Positions 36,248 through 46,059 of a DNA stretch of 64,000 nt are shown here, piece by piece. The stretch is taken from contig JADJXD010000001.1 of the NCBI GenBank assembly GCA_016715985.1, forward strand, positions 1,860,001 to 1,924,000. The letters are read 5' to 3'. The notes beneath the pieces were generated by a model that saw only the letters and a program-made list of their open reading frames with translations, made no database searches and was not told where the DNA came from. This stretch comes from Saprospiraceae bacterium. Its GTDB lineage: Bacteria > Bacteroidota > Bacteroidia > Chitinophagales > Saprospiraceae. The position numbers and the translations under genes were made by a program. Numbering within the stretch: position 1 is the stretch's first letter; each line of letters begins with the position of its first letter.

Positions 36248-38440
36248 TCAATAACCATCATTTTGTTTCAGATTCGGATTAGCTGAGATATCCGGTGATG
36301 GTATTGGAAAATAATTGAATCGGCTGTCAACTGCTTTACCGTCTTTCACTCCTCCTTTCCATGCCCATAAATAATCGGCAGTCGTCAGTTTATTGAATCT
36401 AACTAAATCTGTTCTTCTGTGACATTCCCAGTATAATTCTCTGGCTCTCTCATCAATGATCAGGTCGAGATCCAATTCTGATTCAGTCACATTTCCGGCA
36501 GTGCCTGTATAAGCACGGGTCCTCACTGTATTAAAGTATTCTGTTGCTTTTGATTTGCTTCCCCCGGATGCTCCTCTTAAAATAGCTTCTGAAGCCATCA
36601 GGTAAGCATCAGCCAATCTGAACATCGGAAAATCCGTATCCGGAAAATCTACGTTGGAACCTGTTCTTCCATCAGATGTTATATTTTTAAATTTGAGGAC
36701 AGCATACCCATTTGTAAATATTCCGATATCATCGTACGTAGGAATATCAATATTCTGACCTTGTGTGCCAAAGATACCACGTCTGTCAAAACTTGTGAGT
36801 TTCAATTGATATGTATAATCCGGTCTGGTTAAGTCTAATAAAATATCATATCCGCCGGACTTGTCGATGGTAATACTTCCTGTTTGTTCCAGAATGCCAT
36901 CCAATTGATTATCTCCATAAGACACAACGTCATTTTTATTTGATCTGAACCTAAAGGTACCACTTTCTAAATCCAGTTTCAATCTCAATTTTTTCTCTTC
37001 CGCATCCCAAACCAAATCACGCTCTCCACCCGGAACAGCTGATCCGATAATACTGATATCTCTTCTTTCCAGCAAATAAGTATTTACCCCTGTTGACAAA
37101 TCAACCTTAATATAATATAAACCTTTCGATGGAACTTTGATATTAGCTCCACCAGATTCTAATTTTCCATCACCTTCATTGTCGCCCAGTTTTCCGGACA
37201 AAGTTGAACTTGGATTTCGAATAACCACAAACTCCATATTGTCTTCCGGAAAATACCTGTAGCCTTCATACACTGTATTGTTATTGAGTGATGCAAGTTT
37301 ATTTCCTGTGTCTGATCCGTTAAATCCATTCAAAGTGCCCGGAATATAAATAGCTCTCAAACTTCTGGAATAATTAAAGTCAACCACCAGTCCGGTCAGA
37401 TTGGTTGGAAATTTTTCAATAAATTGTCTTGTTGCTCTTGTACCTCCCCATCCGCCGGATACACCTGACTTCAACGGGTCTATCGATCCGCCTATACCTG
37501 CACGGATGATAAATGTCATTCCTCCCCATGTTCTGGTATTTAATCCATCAAAAGCAATCGGGAAAATAATTTCATTGGATCGGTGGTTATCCGCCAGAAA
37601 CAAATGACTGTACTGTGGTTCCAGGGTATATCCGGCATTAATTATTTTTTCACAAACATTGAGACATTCTGTATATTTTTTCTGTCCTGTATAAACTTCT
37701 GCATTTAAATACAATTTTGCCAGTAACATCCAGACAGCAGCTCTGTCCGCCCGTGCATATTCATTGGTTCGGGGTGCTTTAATTTTGTCTTCAATATCCA
37801 GCAATTCAGACTCAATATAATTAAACAGATCATTTGCCTTAATCTGCTGCGGAAAGAAAGAACCTACTTTGTCGGCTTCCGTAACAAAAGGTACATTTCT
37901 GAAAACATCCAAAGCATGCCAATAACTCAAGGCCCTGAGAAATCTTGCTTCTACTCTGTAATCTGCAATATCTGTTCTCAATTGGCCTGTAACACCACGG
38001 CTATCCAATTTATCATCTGCGGTCTCCCTTAGAAATTCATTACAAAGAGGTATCTGATAAAAAATCCTGCTGTAAAAAGCAAATGTAAATCCATCGGCAG
38101 GGGTCCAGTCCAGCTCATGATAATCCCAAATGGTCTGGTCATTCCATCCGATCAGCGCTTCGTCGGTGGTTAATTCCTGATGATACCAATACCCCCTCAG
38201 ATATTGGCCAAAACCTTCATCAATTCCGGAAATATCGGCTTGCCCTGATGGACCTTCCTGTCCCGATACCGCAAGACCTGCATATAACTTAGCCAAAAAC
38301 TGTTTATAAGCTGCCGTATTATCAAATACAGTACCTGAAGTAATTAAATTAGGATCTAATGGAACAGTATCCAAATCTTTAAAACAAGACTGAATAATCA
38401 TAGTTGCCATCAATAAACTTAAAACATATAACTTTTTCAT
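36248..38440 (-). CDS. SusD/RagB-family lipoprotein with embedded SusE/F-like modules
   Basis: The protein has a lipobox (IIQSC, Cys19) and SusD-type TPR helices (about 35-350; TTDEALIGW, RVEARFLRALSYWHALDVFRNVPFV, RADRAAVWMLLAKLYLNAEVY). The SusD C-terminal end is also present (about 575-730; FRLADAYLMASEAILRG, LIIDERARELYWECHRRTDLVRF). Between them, about residues 362-550, sit two beta-sandwich modules. The first contains IYIPGTLNGFN, YEGYRYFPEDNMEFVV and KVPSKGLYYIKVDLST. The second begins SIIGSAVPGGE and contains LKLDLESGTFRFRSN and SGGYDILLDL. Both resemble SusE/SusF starch-binding repeats. At 730 residues it is well above the usual 500-600. It binds glycan at the outer membrane with the SusC partner encoded just upstream. 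Confidence 0.88.
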   Translation of the reverse strand: MKKLYVLSLLMATMIIQSCFKDLDTVPLDPNLITSGTVFDNTAAYKQFLAKLYAGLAVSGQEGPSGQADISGIDEGFGQYLRGYWYHQELTTDEALIGWNDQTIWDYHELDWTPADGFTFAFYSRIFYQIPLCNEFLRETADDKLDSRGVTGQLRTDIADYRVEARFLRALSYWHALDVFRNVPFVTEADKVGSFFPQQIKANDLFNYIESELLDIEDKIKAPRTNEYARADRAAVWMLLAKLYLNAEVYTGQKKYTECLNVCEKIINAGYTLEPQYSHLFLADNHRSNEIIFPIAFDGLNTRTWGGMTFIIRAGIGGSIDPLKSGVSGGWGGTRATRQFIEKFPTNLTGLVVDFNYSRSLRAIYIPGTLNGFNGSDTGNKLASLNNNTVYEGYRYFPEDNMEFVVIRNPSSTLSGKLGDNEGDGKLESGGANIKVPSKGLYYIKVDLSTGVNTYLLERRDISIIGSAVPGGERDLVWDAEEKKLRLKLDLESGTFRFRSNKNDVVSYGDNQLDGILEQTGSITIDKSGGYDILLDLTRPDYTYQLKLTSFDRRGIFGTQGQNIDIPTYDDIGIFTNGYAVLKFKNITSDGRTGSNVDFPDTDFPMFRLADAYLMASEAILRGASGGSKSKATEYFNTVRTRAYTGTAGNVTESELDLDLIIDERARELYWECHRRTDLVRFNKLTTADYLWAWKGGVKDGKAVDSRFNYFPIPSPDISANPNLKQNDGY

Positions 38441-38461
38441 TTCTGAATATTTTATTTTTAA

Positions 38462-41437
38462 TTAAAAATCAACACTTAAACCAAAAACAAATGTCCTGGG
38501 TCTTGGATAAACATTATTATCAATTCCATTTCCCAACTCAGGATCCAACCCTTTATATTTGGTTATTACAAATGGGTTCTGAACAGTAGAATATATACGT
38601 AAATACTTACCCAAAAGGTTTTCGAAACTGTATCCCAGCGTGATGTGGTCCAACCTGAAAAAAGAAGCATCTGTAACAAAATGGTCACTGAATGTCAGAT
38701 TTCTTTGCTGTGACACATTATTATTAACACCTGATCTATGTATATTCTGCAGATAATCTGTAGGATGATACAGTCTTTGTAAATAACCCATATCAGTAGC
38801 CACATTATCATATACATAGTTGCCCAGATTTGCCCTTCCGGCAAATGAAAAGTCAAGTTTCTTAAATCTAAAATTACTGGTTATACCCATGATAACGTCT
38901 GCTGCCGGCTTGTTAAATCTGTATTTATCCAGATCGTCAACAACGCCGTCTCCATTACGATCTGCAAATTGTCCTTCAAGTAAGTTGCCATTTTCATCAT
39001 ATAACTGTTCAAAGACAAAAAAAGATGAAGGAGCAAACCCTACACTATGTATCTGAATGTTACTACCTACACCACCTGCAATCCCACCTGTAGGCACTCC
39101 GATATATTCCGGATCATCTAGTGCTGTTAACTTTGTTACTTCGTTTGTATTGTATGCGGCATTAAATCCTATATCCCAAGAGAAATTGCTATTATTTAAT
39201 GCCGTCAGATTCAGACTCAACTCTACACCTCTGTTTTCCATATTTCCGATATTGGTGTAGATGAAGTTGGTCAGATTCGTTCCGGCCGGAACCTGTATGA
39301 AATTCAAAAGATCTTTAGTGTTTCTCTGATATAATTCCAGTGAACCGGAAAGCACTCCTTTCACTGCGGAAAAATCCAATCCTACGTTGTATGTAGCTGT
39401 TTCTTCCCATTTGATATTTGCATCATAACCATTAGGCCTGAAGGTATTTATAAAATCCTCCCCGAACTGATAATTTGCATTTTGTAAGCTTAGTTGATAA
39501 ATGGGCTGATAAACATATGAACCACCGCCGATGGCTTGTTGCCCGGTTACACCCCAACCTGTTCTTATTTTGATGTTGTTAAAATATTGATTTTCATTTT
39601 CAATCAACTTAACAGCAAGAGCTACTGCCGGAAATAATCCCCATCTCGTCTCAGGAGAAAATCTGGATGTGGCATCACTTCTTAGTGAAAATGTAAATAA
39701 ATATTTATTTTTAAAATCGTAATTTAACCTGCTGAATAAAGATAACAGGTACAACTCATCTTCAATATTATTTCTTTCAATAACAAAAGCAGGTGTGCCT
39801 GCTGCATCTGAATTACGGAAGGAGCTGCTATTAAAAAACCTTTGCCAGGAGTAACCGCCCATCAAATCTACAGAATGATCTTTGTTCAAATCTTTTTTGT
39901 AATTCAGATAAAACTCCAGAACGCTGTTTGTTCTCTCTTGTTCATAACTATTGTTTACTCCCCCACCAAAATCCTGCTGGAATGAGAAAGCTACATCATT
40001 GCCACCCGGAATAACAAGGGAGCCCTTCCCCCTTGAAAAGTCATACCCTACATTTAAATTGGCTCTCAGACTTGGCAGAAATTTAAACCTGTAATCTGCA
40101 GATGCATTGGCTATATATCTGACAACATCTGACTGATCATTCCTAAGATTTTTATCTAAAAGAGCTACCGGATTAGCAGGTGCCAGTCCATTTGGATTGC
40201 CATTCGCTGCCTGTATCCATGTAGTATAACCACTGTATTTGCTGTCAGGATCTAATGGTTTTTGCGTAGGATCCCAGCTCAGAGCAGATCCGATTGCTCC
40301 TCTTTCAGCAAACTGATTATTACTGAGAATCGCTTTCAATCCGACATTCATTTGAAGTGTATTGTCTAAAAGTCGGGGACTAAGATTAATGCCGGCAGAA
40401 TATCTGGCAAAATGATCTGTTTTTAATAATCCATCCTTATACGTATATCCTAATGATGCTCTGTATGGTATTTGGCCAAGGCTTCCAGTCAGATTTACAT
40501 TATGGTCCTGTCCAAAAGCGGTTCGATAGATTTCATCCTGCCAATCAGTATTTCCTTCACCCAAGAGTGGTATAGAAGGATGCTCTGCCGGATATGTTGA
40601 TGCAATTAAAGCCCTGTATTCATCTGCTTTCAGTACATCTACCCGGTTTGCTGTCTGACCGAAAGAAACATTACCGGTATATCCCACTTTAAGTTTGGAG
40701 CCCAAAGATCCTTTTTTAGTAGTGATCAAGATTACACCGGCTGATGCCCTGCTACCATAAATGGCAGTTGCAGACGCATCTTTGAGTACTGTCATACTTT
40801 CTATATCATTTGGATTGATAACATTTAGTGGATTTCTGTTTCCGGATACGCCACCATTATCAACCGGAATACCGTCAATCACAATCAATGGATCATTGGA
40901 TGCACTGAGTGAAGACTGTCCTCTTATTCTTATCTGTGCGCCATCATCAGGTCCACCACCTGTTGTGATAGCTACACCGGCAACTTTCCCTGCAAGTAAC
41001 TCCTGTGGGCTGGTAATAGCACCTCTGTTAAAATCTTTTGAATTGACCGCCTGAACGGATCCGGTTGCATCTTCCCGTTTGACCGTACCATACCCGATTA
41101 CAATGACATCATCGAGAATCTGACCTGCTGAGAGACTTACATCAATATAGGAATTGAGGGTTACATCAACTTCTATGGTTGTATATCCCGTATAACTTAT
41201 CTGTAAATAAGAAGTCCCGGCTGGTACTTTGATTTCAAAGTTTCCATCAAAATCGGTAATCGTACCGATAGAGTTATCTTGTTTGGTAATGATATTTGCA
41301 CCGATCAGTGATTCACCGGTTGCAGCATCCTTTACAACCCCTGTAATTACCTTCTGACAGAGTGTAATGGAGGAAGAAATTAGAAGAATAACTAAAATTT
41401 TAGCAAAATCTTTAAAACATTTGTAAAATGTGGCCAT
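38462..41437 (-). CDS. SusC/RagA-family TonB-linked outer membrane transporter
   Basis: The 991-residue protein has a signal peptide and a CarboxypepD_reg-like domain (about 28-115; ITGVVKDAATGESLIGANI). A plug domain follows with VIGYGTVKREDATGSV, LIVIDGIPVDNGGV, ESMTVLKDASATAIYGSRASAGVILITTKKG and the family phrase KVGYTGNVSFGQ. A long beta-barrel ends in the aromatic terminus FVFGLSVDF. It imports glycans across the outer membrane with TonB energy. The SusD gene follows after 21 bp. It is divergent from the SusE/F-like protein gene across about 104 bp. Confidence 0.94.
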   Translation of the reverse strand: MATFYKCFKDFAKILVILLISSSITLCQKVITGVVKDAATGESLIGANIITKQDNSIGTITDFDGNFEIKVPAGTSYLQISYTGYTTIEVDVTLNSYIDVSLSAGQILDDVIVIGYGTVKREDATGSVQAVNSKDFNRGAITSPQELLAGKVAGVAITTGGGPDDGAQIRIRGQSSLSASNDPLIVIDGIPVDNGGVSGNRNPLNVINPNDIESMTVLKDASATAIYGSRASAGVILITTKKGSLGSKLKVGYTGNVSFGQTANRVDVLKADEYRALIASTYPAEHPSIPLLGEGNTDWQDEIYRTAFGQDHNVNLTGSLGQIPYRASLGYTYKDGLLKTDHFARYSAGINLSPRLLDNTLQMNVGLKAILSNNQFAERGAIGSALSWDPTQKPLDPDSKYSGYTTWIQAANGNPNGLAPANPVALLDKNLRNDQSDVVRYIANASADYRFKFLPSLRANLNVGYDFSRGKGSLVIPGGNDVAFSFQQDFGGGVNNSYEQERTNSVLEFYLNYKKDLNKDHSVDLMGGYSWQRFFNSSSFRNSDAAGTPAFVIERNNIEDELYLLSLFSRLNYDFKNKYLFTFSLRSDATSRFSPETRWGLFPAVALAVKLIENENQYFNNIKIRTGWGVTGQQAIGGGSYVYQPIYQLSLQNANYQFGEDFINTFRPNGYDANIKWEETATYNVGLDFSAVKGVLSGSLELYQRNTKDLLNFIQVPAGTNLTNFIYTNIGNMENRGVELSLNLTALNNSNFSWDIGFNAAYNTNEVTKLTALDDPEYIGVPTGGIAGGVGSNIQIHSVGFAPSSFFVFEQLYDENGNLLEGQFADRNGDGVVDDLDKYRFNKPAADVIMGITSNFRFKKLDFSFAGRANLGNYVYDNVATDMGYLQRLYHPTDYLQNIHRSGVNNNVSQQRNLTFSDHFVTDASFFRLDHITLGYSFENLLGKYLRIYSTVQNPFVITKYKGLDPELGNGIDNNVYPRPRTFVFGLSVDF

Positions 41438-41467
41438 TTATTAATATTTTTACAATTAAAATAATGT

Positions 41468-41475
41468 CAAAATTA
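41468..41475 (-). promoter_or_regulatory. Promoter -7 box of the SusC-SusD operon
   Basis: TAATTTTG on the minus strand lies 30 bp before the SusC ATG. The divergent intergenic region of about 104 bp must also serve the SusE/F-like gene on the plus strand, for which no clear box is seen. Confidence 0.45.
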
Positions 41476-41541
41476 AAAACATTATTTACTTTGTGTTCAA
41501 AATACATTAACTTTTTTACAATAACCAAAAATATTAAATTT

Positions 41542-43341
41542 ATGAAGTCACGTTTACTTTTTTTATTTGGATTTTTGATGAGCACTGCCGTTGTTTTCGG
41601 ACAGTTTTCATCGATCGGAATCATTGGTTCCGCAACTCCCGGAGGTTGGGATAATGAAACAGCATTGACACAAGTCAATGATTCAATTTACACTATTGAT
41701 ATCACATTAACGACCGGAGAAGCCAAATTCAGAGCTGATAATGCCTGGACCACTAACTGGGGATCAAGAGATTTTCCGGGAGGTACTGGAGTTCAGGATG
41801 GACCGAACATACCTGTTTTCGCAGGTGACTACTCTATCACATTTAATTCAGTAAGCGGTGAGTATTATTTTGATGTTGATTCTGATATCAGTATCATTGG
41901 TGATGCAACACCGGGCGGCTGGGAAAATGACACCAAAATGTACAGATTAGAGGGCGATACAAACAAATATTACATCACAGTGGATCTTATTAATGGATCT
42001 ATGAAATTCAGAACTACCGGTTCCTGGGATACTAACTGGGGATCAGCAGATTTTCCTGTAGGAGTTGGCGTACAGGATGGGGATAACATTCCTGTTGTTC
42101 AAGCAGGTACATATGATGTAAGTTTTGACAAATCCACAGGCGAGTACTCTTTTGATGAAGTTGTGGATTTTGAAAGCATAGGAATTATTGGTAACGCAAC
42201 CCCTGGTGGATGGGGTAATGAAACTCCGATGATAAAATCCAATTCAAATCCTGATCTTTGGAGATTAGTATTGGTTTTGACAGATGGTGAAGTAAAATTC
42301 AGAGCCAATAATAGCTGGGACTTAAACTGGGGTGGAACAGATTTCCCAGCAGGAGTAGGTGTGGAAGGAAGTAATGATAACATCCCTGTTACAGCCGGAG
42401 AATACATCATCACTTTCAATACCAGTACACTTGAGTATAACTTTCAGTTGGTCGTCGATTATGAATCTATAGGTATTATAGGTGATGCAACACCAGGAGG
42501 ATGGGACAATGAAACTGCAATGAATCAGGACCCTTCTGACAAGACTGTCTGGAAATTGAGAGTAACATTGACAGACGGCGAACTAAAATTCAGAGCAAAC
42601 AACGATTGGGATGTAAACTGGGGTTCAGGAGATTTCCCTATAGGAGTAGGTGAGCAGGATGGTGCAAACATTCCTGTTACTGCGGGTGACTATTTTATTG
42701 ACTTTAATTCTGTTACAGGAGCTTATGTGTTTACTGCTGTTGTTGAATATGATGCTATCAGTCTAGTGGGCAAAAGTGGTCCTTTTAATGACTGGCCGGG
42801 AGATGATGACAGCAGAGATGCTTATTTATCCAAAGATCCTAATGATTTTAATCTATGGACTTTAAACGGAGTAGTGCTGACCAATTATGCGGATGTTACA
42901 GATGGAGGTATTAAATTCAGAGCAAATGCTGCATGGGCAATAAACTGGGGTGCCAGAGAATTTCCAGGCGGAGTCGGAGTTTTAAACGGACCCAATATCG
43001 AACCGGTAGCAGGTACATACAATGTTGTTTTCAGATCAGATACAGGTGAATATTTATTTACTGATGCATCTTCAACAGTGGATATTCTGGATCCTGCAAA
43101 AATCAAAGTATTCCCTAATCCTGCAAAAGATTTTGTAAATATAGAAGTGGATTCTGAAGTATTTTATGGTCAGGCTCAGCTTATCATTTATGATGTCAGA
43201 GGAAATCAGGTAATGAATACAAGTGTTTATATCGATAAAGTAAATACTGTCAATATTTCTGCATTAACTGCAGGAAATTACATTATCAATATTAAAAATG
43301 ATAATTACCTCATTGGTAAAAATCTGATTATTGCTAAGTAA
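41542..43341 (+). CDS. Secreted protein with five SusE/F-like modules and a T9SS sorting domain
   Basis: I chose the ATG at 41542, which gives a signal peptide (MKSRLLFLFGF through VFGQ); the upstream open frame overlaps the SusC start. Five modules follow (about 41605, 41885, 42175, 42465 and 42750 onward). Each opens with SIGIIGxATPGGWxNET or a variant and contains KFRAxxxWxxNWGxxDFPxGxG and a final AGxYxxxFxxxTGEYxF. This is the SusE/SusF-type starch-binding repeat. The last 80 residues (IKVFPNPAKDFVNIEV, IYDVRGNQVMNTSV, LTAGNYIINI) form a type A T9SS sorting domain. Classical SusE and SusF are lipoproteins with two or three modules, so this protein reaches the surface by another route. 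It is divergent from SusC and probably binds the same glycan. Confidence 0.9.
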   Translation: MKSRLLFLFGFLMSTAVVFGQFSSIGIIGSATPGGWDNETALTQVNDSIYTIDITLTTGEAKFRADNAWTTNWGSRDFPGGTGVQDGPNIPVFAGDYSITFNSVSGEYYFDVDSDISIIGDATPGGWENDTKMYRLEGDTNKYYITVDLINGSMKFRTTGSWDTNWGSADFPVGVGVQDGDNIPVVQAGTYDVSFDKSTGEYSFDEVVDFESIGIIGNATPGGWGNETPMIKSNSNPDLWRLVLVLTDGEVKFRANNSWDLNWGGTDFPAGVGVEGSNDNIPVTAGEYIITFNTSTLEYNFQLVVDYESIGIIGDATPGGWDNETAMNQDPSDKTVWKLRVTLTDGELKFRANNDWDVNWGSGDFPIGVGEQDGANIPVTAGDYFIDFNSVTGAYVFTAVVEYDAISLVGKSGPFNDWPGDDDSRDAYLSKDPNDFNLWTLNGVVLTNYADVTDGGIKFRANAAWAINWGAREFPGGVGVLNGPNIEPVAGTYNVVFRSDTGEYLFTDASSTVDILDPAKIKVFPNPAKDFVNIEVDSEVFYGQAQLIIYDVRGNQVMNTSVYIDKVNTVNISALTAGNYIINIKNDNYLIGKNLIIAK

Positions 43342-43369
43342 TCTTTTTTGAGAAAATATCGTTATCAAA

Positions 43370-43400
43370 GGGAGCAAGTTCATTTTTGCTCCCTTTTTTT
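43370..43400 (+). terminator. Intrinsic terminator after the SusE/F-like gene
   Basis: GGGAGCA (43370-43376) pairs with TGCTCCC (43387-43393), with a 10-nt loop, and is followed by eight T residues. Confidence 0.9.
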
Positions 43401-43415
43401 TATTAAATGGAAGAT

Positions 43416-43904
43416 ATGAAAACCATAATTTTTGTCAGACATGCAAAATCATCCTGGACAGATGAAAGCCTGAGTGATTTTGATCGGCCACTCGACACTC
43501 GCGGGCTGCATGATGCCCCTATCATGGCTGAAAAACTTAAGTCTTTTATACCCGTTCTTGAAATGATTATTTCAAGTCCGGCAAACAGAGCACTTTCTAC
43601 AGCCAGATACTTTGCCGATAAATATGGTGCTGAAATCTCAATTGACAGAGAACTCTATCACGGTTTGCCGGATAATTATCTCGATGCAATCAGAGAACTG
43701 GAAGAAAACACAAAATCCGTTGCTCTCTTCGGACATAACCCCGGACTTACTTTTTTAGCAAATTTGATAAAACCAAAGTGTACGGACAATTTATCGACAT
43801 GTGGAATCATCATAGCGCAGGCTCCTGACAGCATACGGTGGAATAAAATCCGGTTCAGCGACATGAATCTTGTACAAATTTTATTTCCAAAAATGCATCT
43901 GTAA
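43416..43904 (+). CDS. SixA-like histidine phosphatase
   Basis: The start at 43416 gives MKTIIFVRHAKSSW, the usual beginning of this group. An ATG at 43407 is three codons longer and close to the terminator T-run. The catalytic RHA motif (first His) and the second histidine in ALFGHNPGLT are present, with ISSPANRALSTARYFA between them. The family removes phosphate from phosphohistidine proteins or small phosphoesters. Substrate is unknown. It overlaps no neighbour; the DUF4296 gene starts 2 bp after its stop. Confidence 0.9.
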   Translation: MKTIIFVRHAKSSWTDESLSDFDRPLDTRGLHDAPIMAEKLKSFIPVLEMIISSPANRALSTARYFADKYGAEISIDRELYHGLPDNYLDAIRELEENTKSVALFGHNPGLTFLANLIKPKCTDNLSTCGIIIAQAPDSIRWNKIRFSDMNLVQILFPKMHL

Positions 43905-43905
43905 C

Positions 43906-44253
43906 ATGAGAATTAAAATCGCTGTGTTGTTTCTGATTCTTGTTGCCTGCAAAAAAGACAATACACCAAAGCTTACCATACCGGAAGATAAATTAGTCAT
44001 GATGATGGTGGATATGTACACCATAAAAGCTACCGTCCAAATGAATCACGAATCATACAAGGACAGTACCCGATCGGCTTACTATAGTCAGATGGAAAAA
44101 ATATATAACTTTCCGGTAAGCGAGATTAAAAAAAACTTTGAAGAATTGGCTAAAAACCAGGATTCCATGATGATTATTCAAAACAGAGCAATGGATACTA
44201 TTCGGGTACTTCAGGAAAGGAATTTAAAAACAACTCCCCCCAACCAATATTAA
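43906..44253 (+). CDS. DUF4296 family lipoprotein
   Basis: I chose the ATG at 43906 because it gives a lipoprotein signal (MRIKIAVLFLILVAC). The mature part of about 100 residues has the DUF4296-type pattern PEDKLVMMMVDMYTIKATVQ, YYSQMEKIYNFPVSEIKKNFEELAKNQDSM. The family is helical, envelope-associated and of unknown role in Bacteroidota. It starts just after the SixA-like stop, so the two are one transcription unit. Confidence 0.82.
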   Translation: MRIKIAVLFLILVACKKDNTPKLTIPEDKLVMMMVDMYTIKATVQMNHESYKDSTRSAYYSQMEKIYNFPVSEIKKNFEELAKNQDSMMIIQNRAMDTIRVLQERNLKTTPPNQY

Positions 44254-44326
44254 CAATTAAATAATATGGTAAAAGAAATCCTTGCGGTAGCACAAATGTA
44301 ATTTTGCGCTTTGAATTAATAAAAAT

Positions 44327-45013
44327 ATGAACGGTAAAGAAAAAATACTGATAGTAGATGATGAAGAAGACATCATTGAAGTCCTTCAGTACAATCTGGA
44401 AAAGGAAGGTTATCTGGTCGAAACTGCGACAGATGGAAATGATGCCGTTGTAAAAGCATTAAAATTTGAACCACATCTGATCATATTGGATATTATGATG
44501 CCAGGAATGGATGGCATTGAAGTTTGCGAAAAACTCAGATCCAACCCAAAATTTAAAAATACAATTATTGCTTTCCTGACTGCCCGAAGCGAATCATTTA
44601 CCCAAATCACTGCATTGGATTCCGGAGGAGATGACTTTATTAATAAACCGATTAAACCAAATGTTTTTAAATCCAGAGTTAAAGCCCTCTTGAGAAGACA
44701 TGTTTCATTTTCTGAAAAAGAACATTCAGAAAAAATGACATTCGGAGATTTGGAGATAGACTTTGAGCAATTTTCTGTGATTCATCATGGGAAAGATGCC
44801 GGTCTGGCGAAAAAGGAATTTGAATTACTGAGTCTTTTGGCATCCAAACCGGGGAAAGTATTTAAAAGGAATGAGATACTTTCAAAAGTCTGGGGGAACG
44901 ATGTTATCGTAGGAGACAGAACAATAGACGTTCATATAAGAAAATTGAGAGAAAAGATTGGAAATGACTATATTCACACCATGAAAGGCGTAGGATATAA
45001 ATTTGAGTTTTAG
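44327..45013 (+). CDS. PhoB-like OmpR-family response regulator
   Basis: The 228-residue protein has a receiver domain with Asp11-Asp12, the phosphoacceptor Asp55 in LIILDIMMPGMDG, FLTARSE and the Lys in INKPIKP. A winged helix (about 130-228) contains LAKKEFELLSLLASKPGKVFKRNEILSKVWG, RTIDVHIRKLREKIG and MKGVGYKFEF. It regulates transcription after phosphorylation by the kinase encoded 6 bp downstream. A TAATTTTG box at 44299-44306 is a candidate promoter. Confidence 0.93.
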   Translation: MNGKEKILIVDDEEDIIEVLQYNLEKEGYLVETATDGNDAVVKALKFEPHLIILDIMMPGMDGIEVCEKLRSNPKFKNTIIAFLTARSESFTQITALDSGGDDFINKPIKPNVFKSRVKALLRRHVSFSEKEHSEKMTFGDLEIDFEQFSVIHHGKDAGLAKKEFELLSLLASKPGKVFKRNEILSKVWGNDVIVGDRTIDVHIRKLREKIGNDYIHTMKGVGYKFEF

Positions 45014-45018
45014 ATACA

Positions 45019-46059
45019 TTGTATAAGAATATCACGATAAGGCAGATAACATTAATTATCACAGTATTAGTTACTGCGGTAAATATTGTATTCATTAAGT
45101 TGGCCGGATCCGGAATAAAAACTTCTACCTACATAATTCTGGTCATTTTACTTTTTGTTTCAACATTACTCATTGTAAAATATTTTTTGGAACGATATGT
45201 CTTTCGGAAAATCAAGTTGATTTATAAAATTATATATGATTCTAAAAAAGATCATGGCGAACGGGAAGCATTCGATTTTAATCGAAAAAGCCTTTCTGAT
45301 GTAAATGAAAAAGTCATGCAGTGGGCAACGAGTGCCAAAAAAGAAATTGCCGACCTAAAATCATTGGAAGAATACCGCAAAAATTATGTCGGCAACATAT
45401 CCCATGAACTGAAGACTCCGATTTTTTCAATTCAGGCTTATCTGCATACACTTCTCGATGGTGGCATTAATGATGACCAGATAAACATAAAATACTTAAA
45501 AAGAGCTGCTGAAAATACGGAGAGACTACAGAATATTGTTGAAGATCTTGAAATAATCAGTAAGCTGGAATCCGGACAGGTTGAAATGGATATGAGAAAA
45601 TTTGATTTGAAGGAGTTGGTGAAGGAAATTTACATGGATCTGGAGCCAATGGCAAAAGAAAAAAACGTAAAATTACTTCTCAAAGAGGGCGCTTCTCAAG
45701 CTTTTCAGGTAGTAGCAGACAGAGAATCTATCAGACAGGTATTGATCAATCTGGTTGTCAACTCCATAAAATATGGTCGTCAGGACGGTACCACAAAATT
45801 ATCATTTTACGACATGGATACATTAATTCTGGTAGAAGTTTCTGATAACGGTATCGGAATGGAAGAAAAACACATCAAACATGTTTTTGACAGATTTTAC
45901 AGGGTGGACAGCAGCAGAAGCCGCAAGCAGGGTGGATCCGGTCTTGGTCTTGCAATCGTAAAACATATCATTGAAGCGCATGGTCAGAGTATCAACCTAC
46001 GCAGTACTCTGAATGTCGGTTCTACTTTCGGTTTTACACTAAAGAAGGCTGTTAAATAA
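45019..46059 (+). CDS. PhoR-like sensor histidine kinase
   Basis: The only start that keeps the membrane region is the TTG at 45019, 6 bp after the regulator stop; the nearest in-frame ATG would lose it. The 346-residue protein has two membrane segments (about 10-28 and 33-52) with almost no periplasmic loop. A coiled linker follows, then the phosphoacceptor motif NISHELKTPIFS (His about 129) and the ATPase boxes NLVVNSIKYG, VSDNGIGMEE, GGSGLGLAIVKHI and GSTFGFTL. The short extracytoplasmic part suggests a membrane or cytoplasmic signal. It forms a pair with the preceding regulator. Confidence 0.92.
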   Translation: MYKNITIRQITLIITVLVTAVNIVFIKLAGSGIKTSTYIILVILLFVSTLLIVKYFLERYVFRKIKLIYKIIYDSKKDHGEREAFDFNRKSLSDVNEKVMQWATSAKKEIADLKSLEEYRKNYVGNISHELKTPIFSIQAYLHTLLDGGINDDQINIKYLKRAAENTERLQNIVEDLEIISKLESGQVEMDMRKFDLKELVKEIYMDLEPMAKEKNVKLLLKEGASQAFQVVADRESIRQVLINLVVNSIKYGRQDGTTKLSFYDMDTLILVEVSDNGIGMEEKHIKHVFDRFYRVDSSRSRKQGGSGLGLAIVKHIIEAHGQSINLRSTLNVGSTFGFTLKKAVK

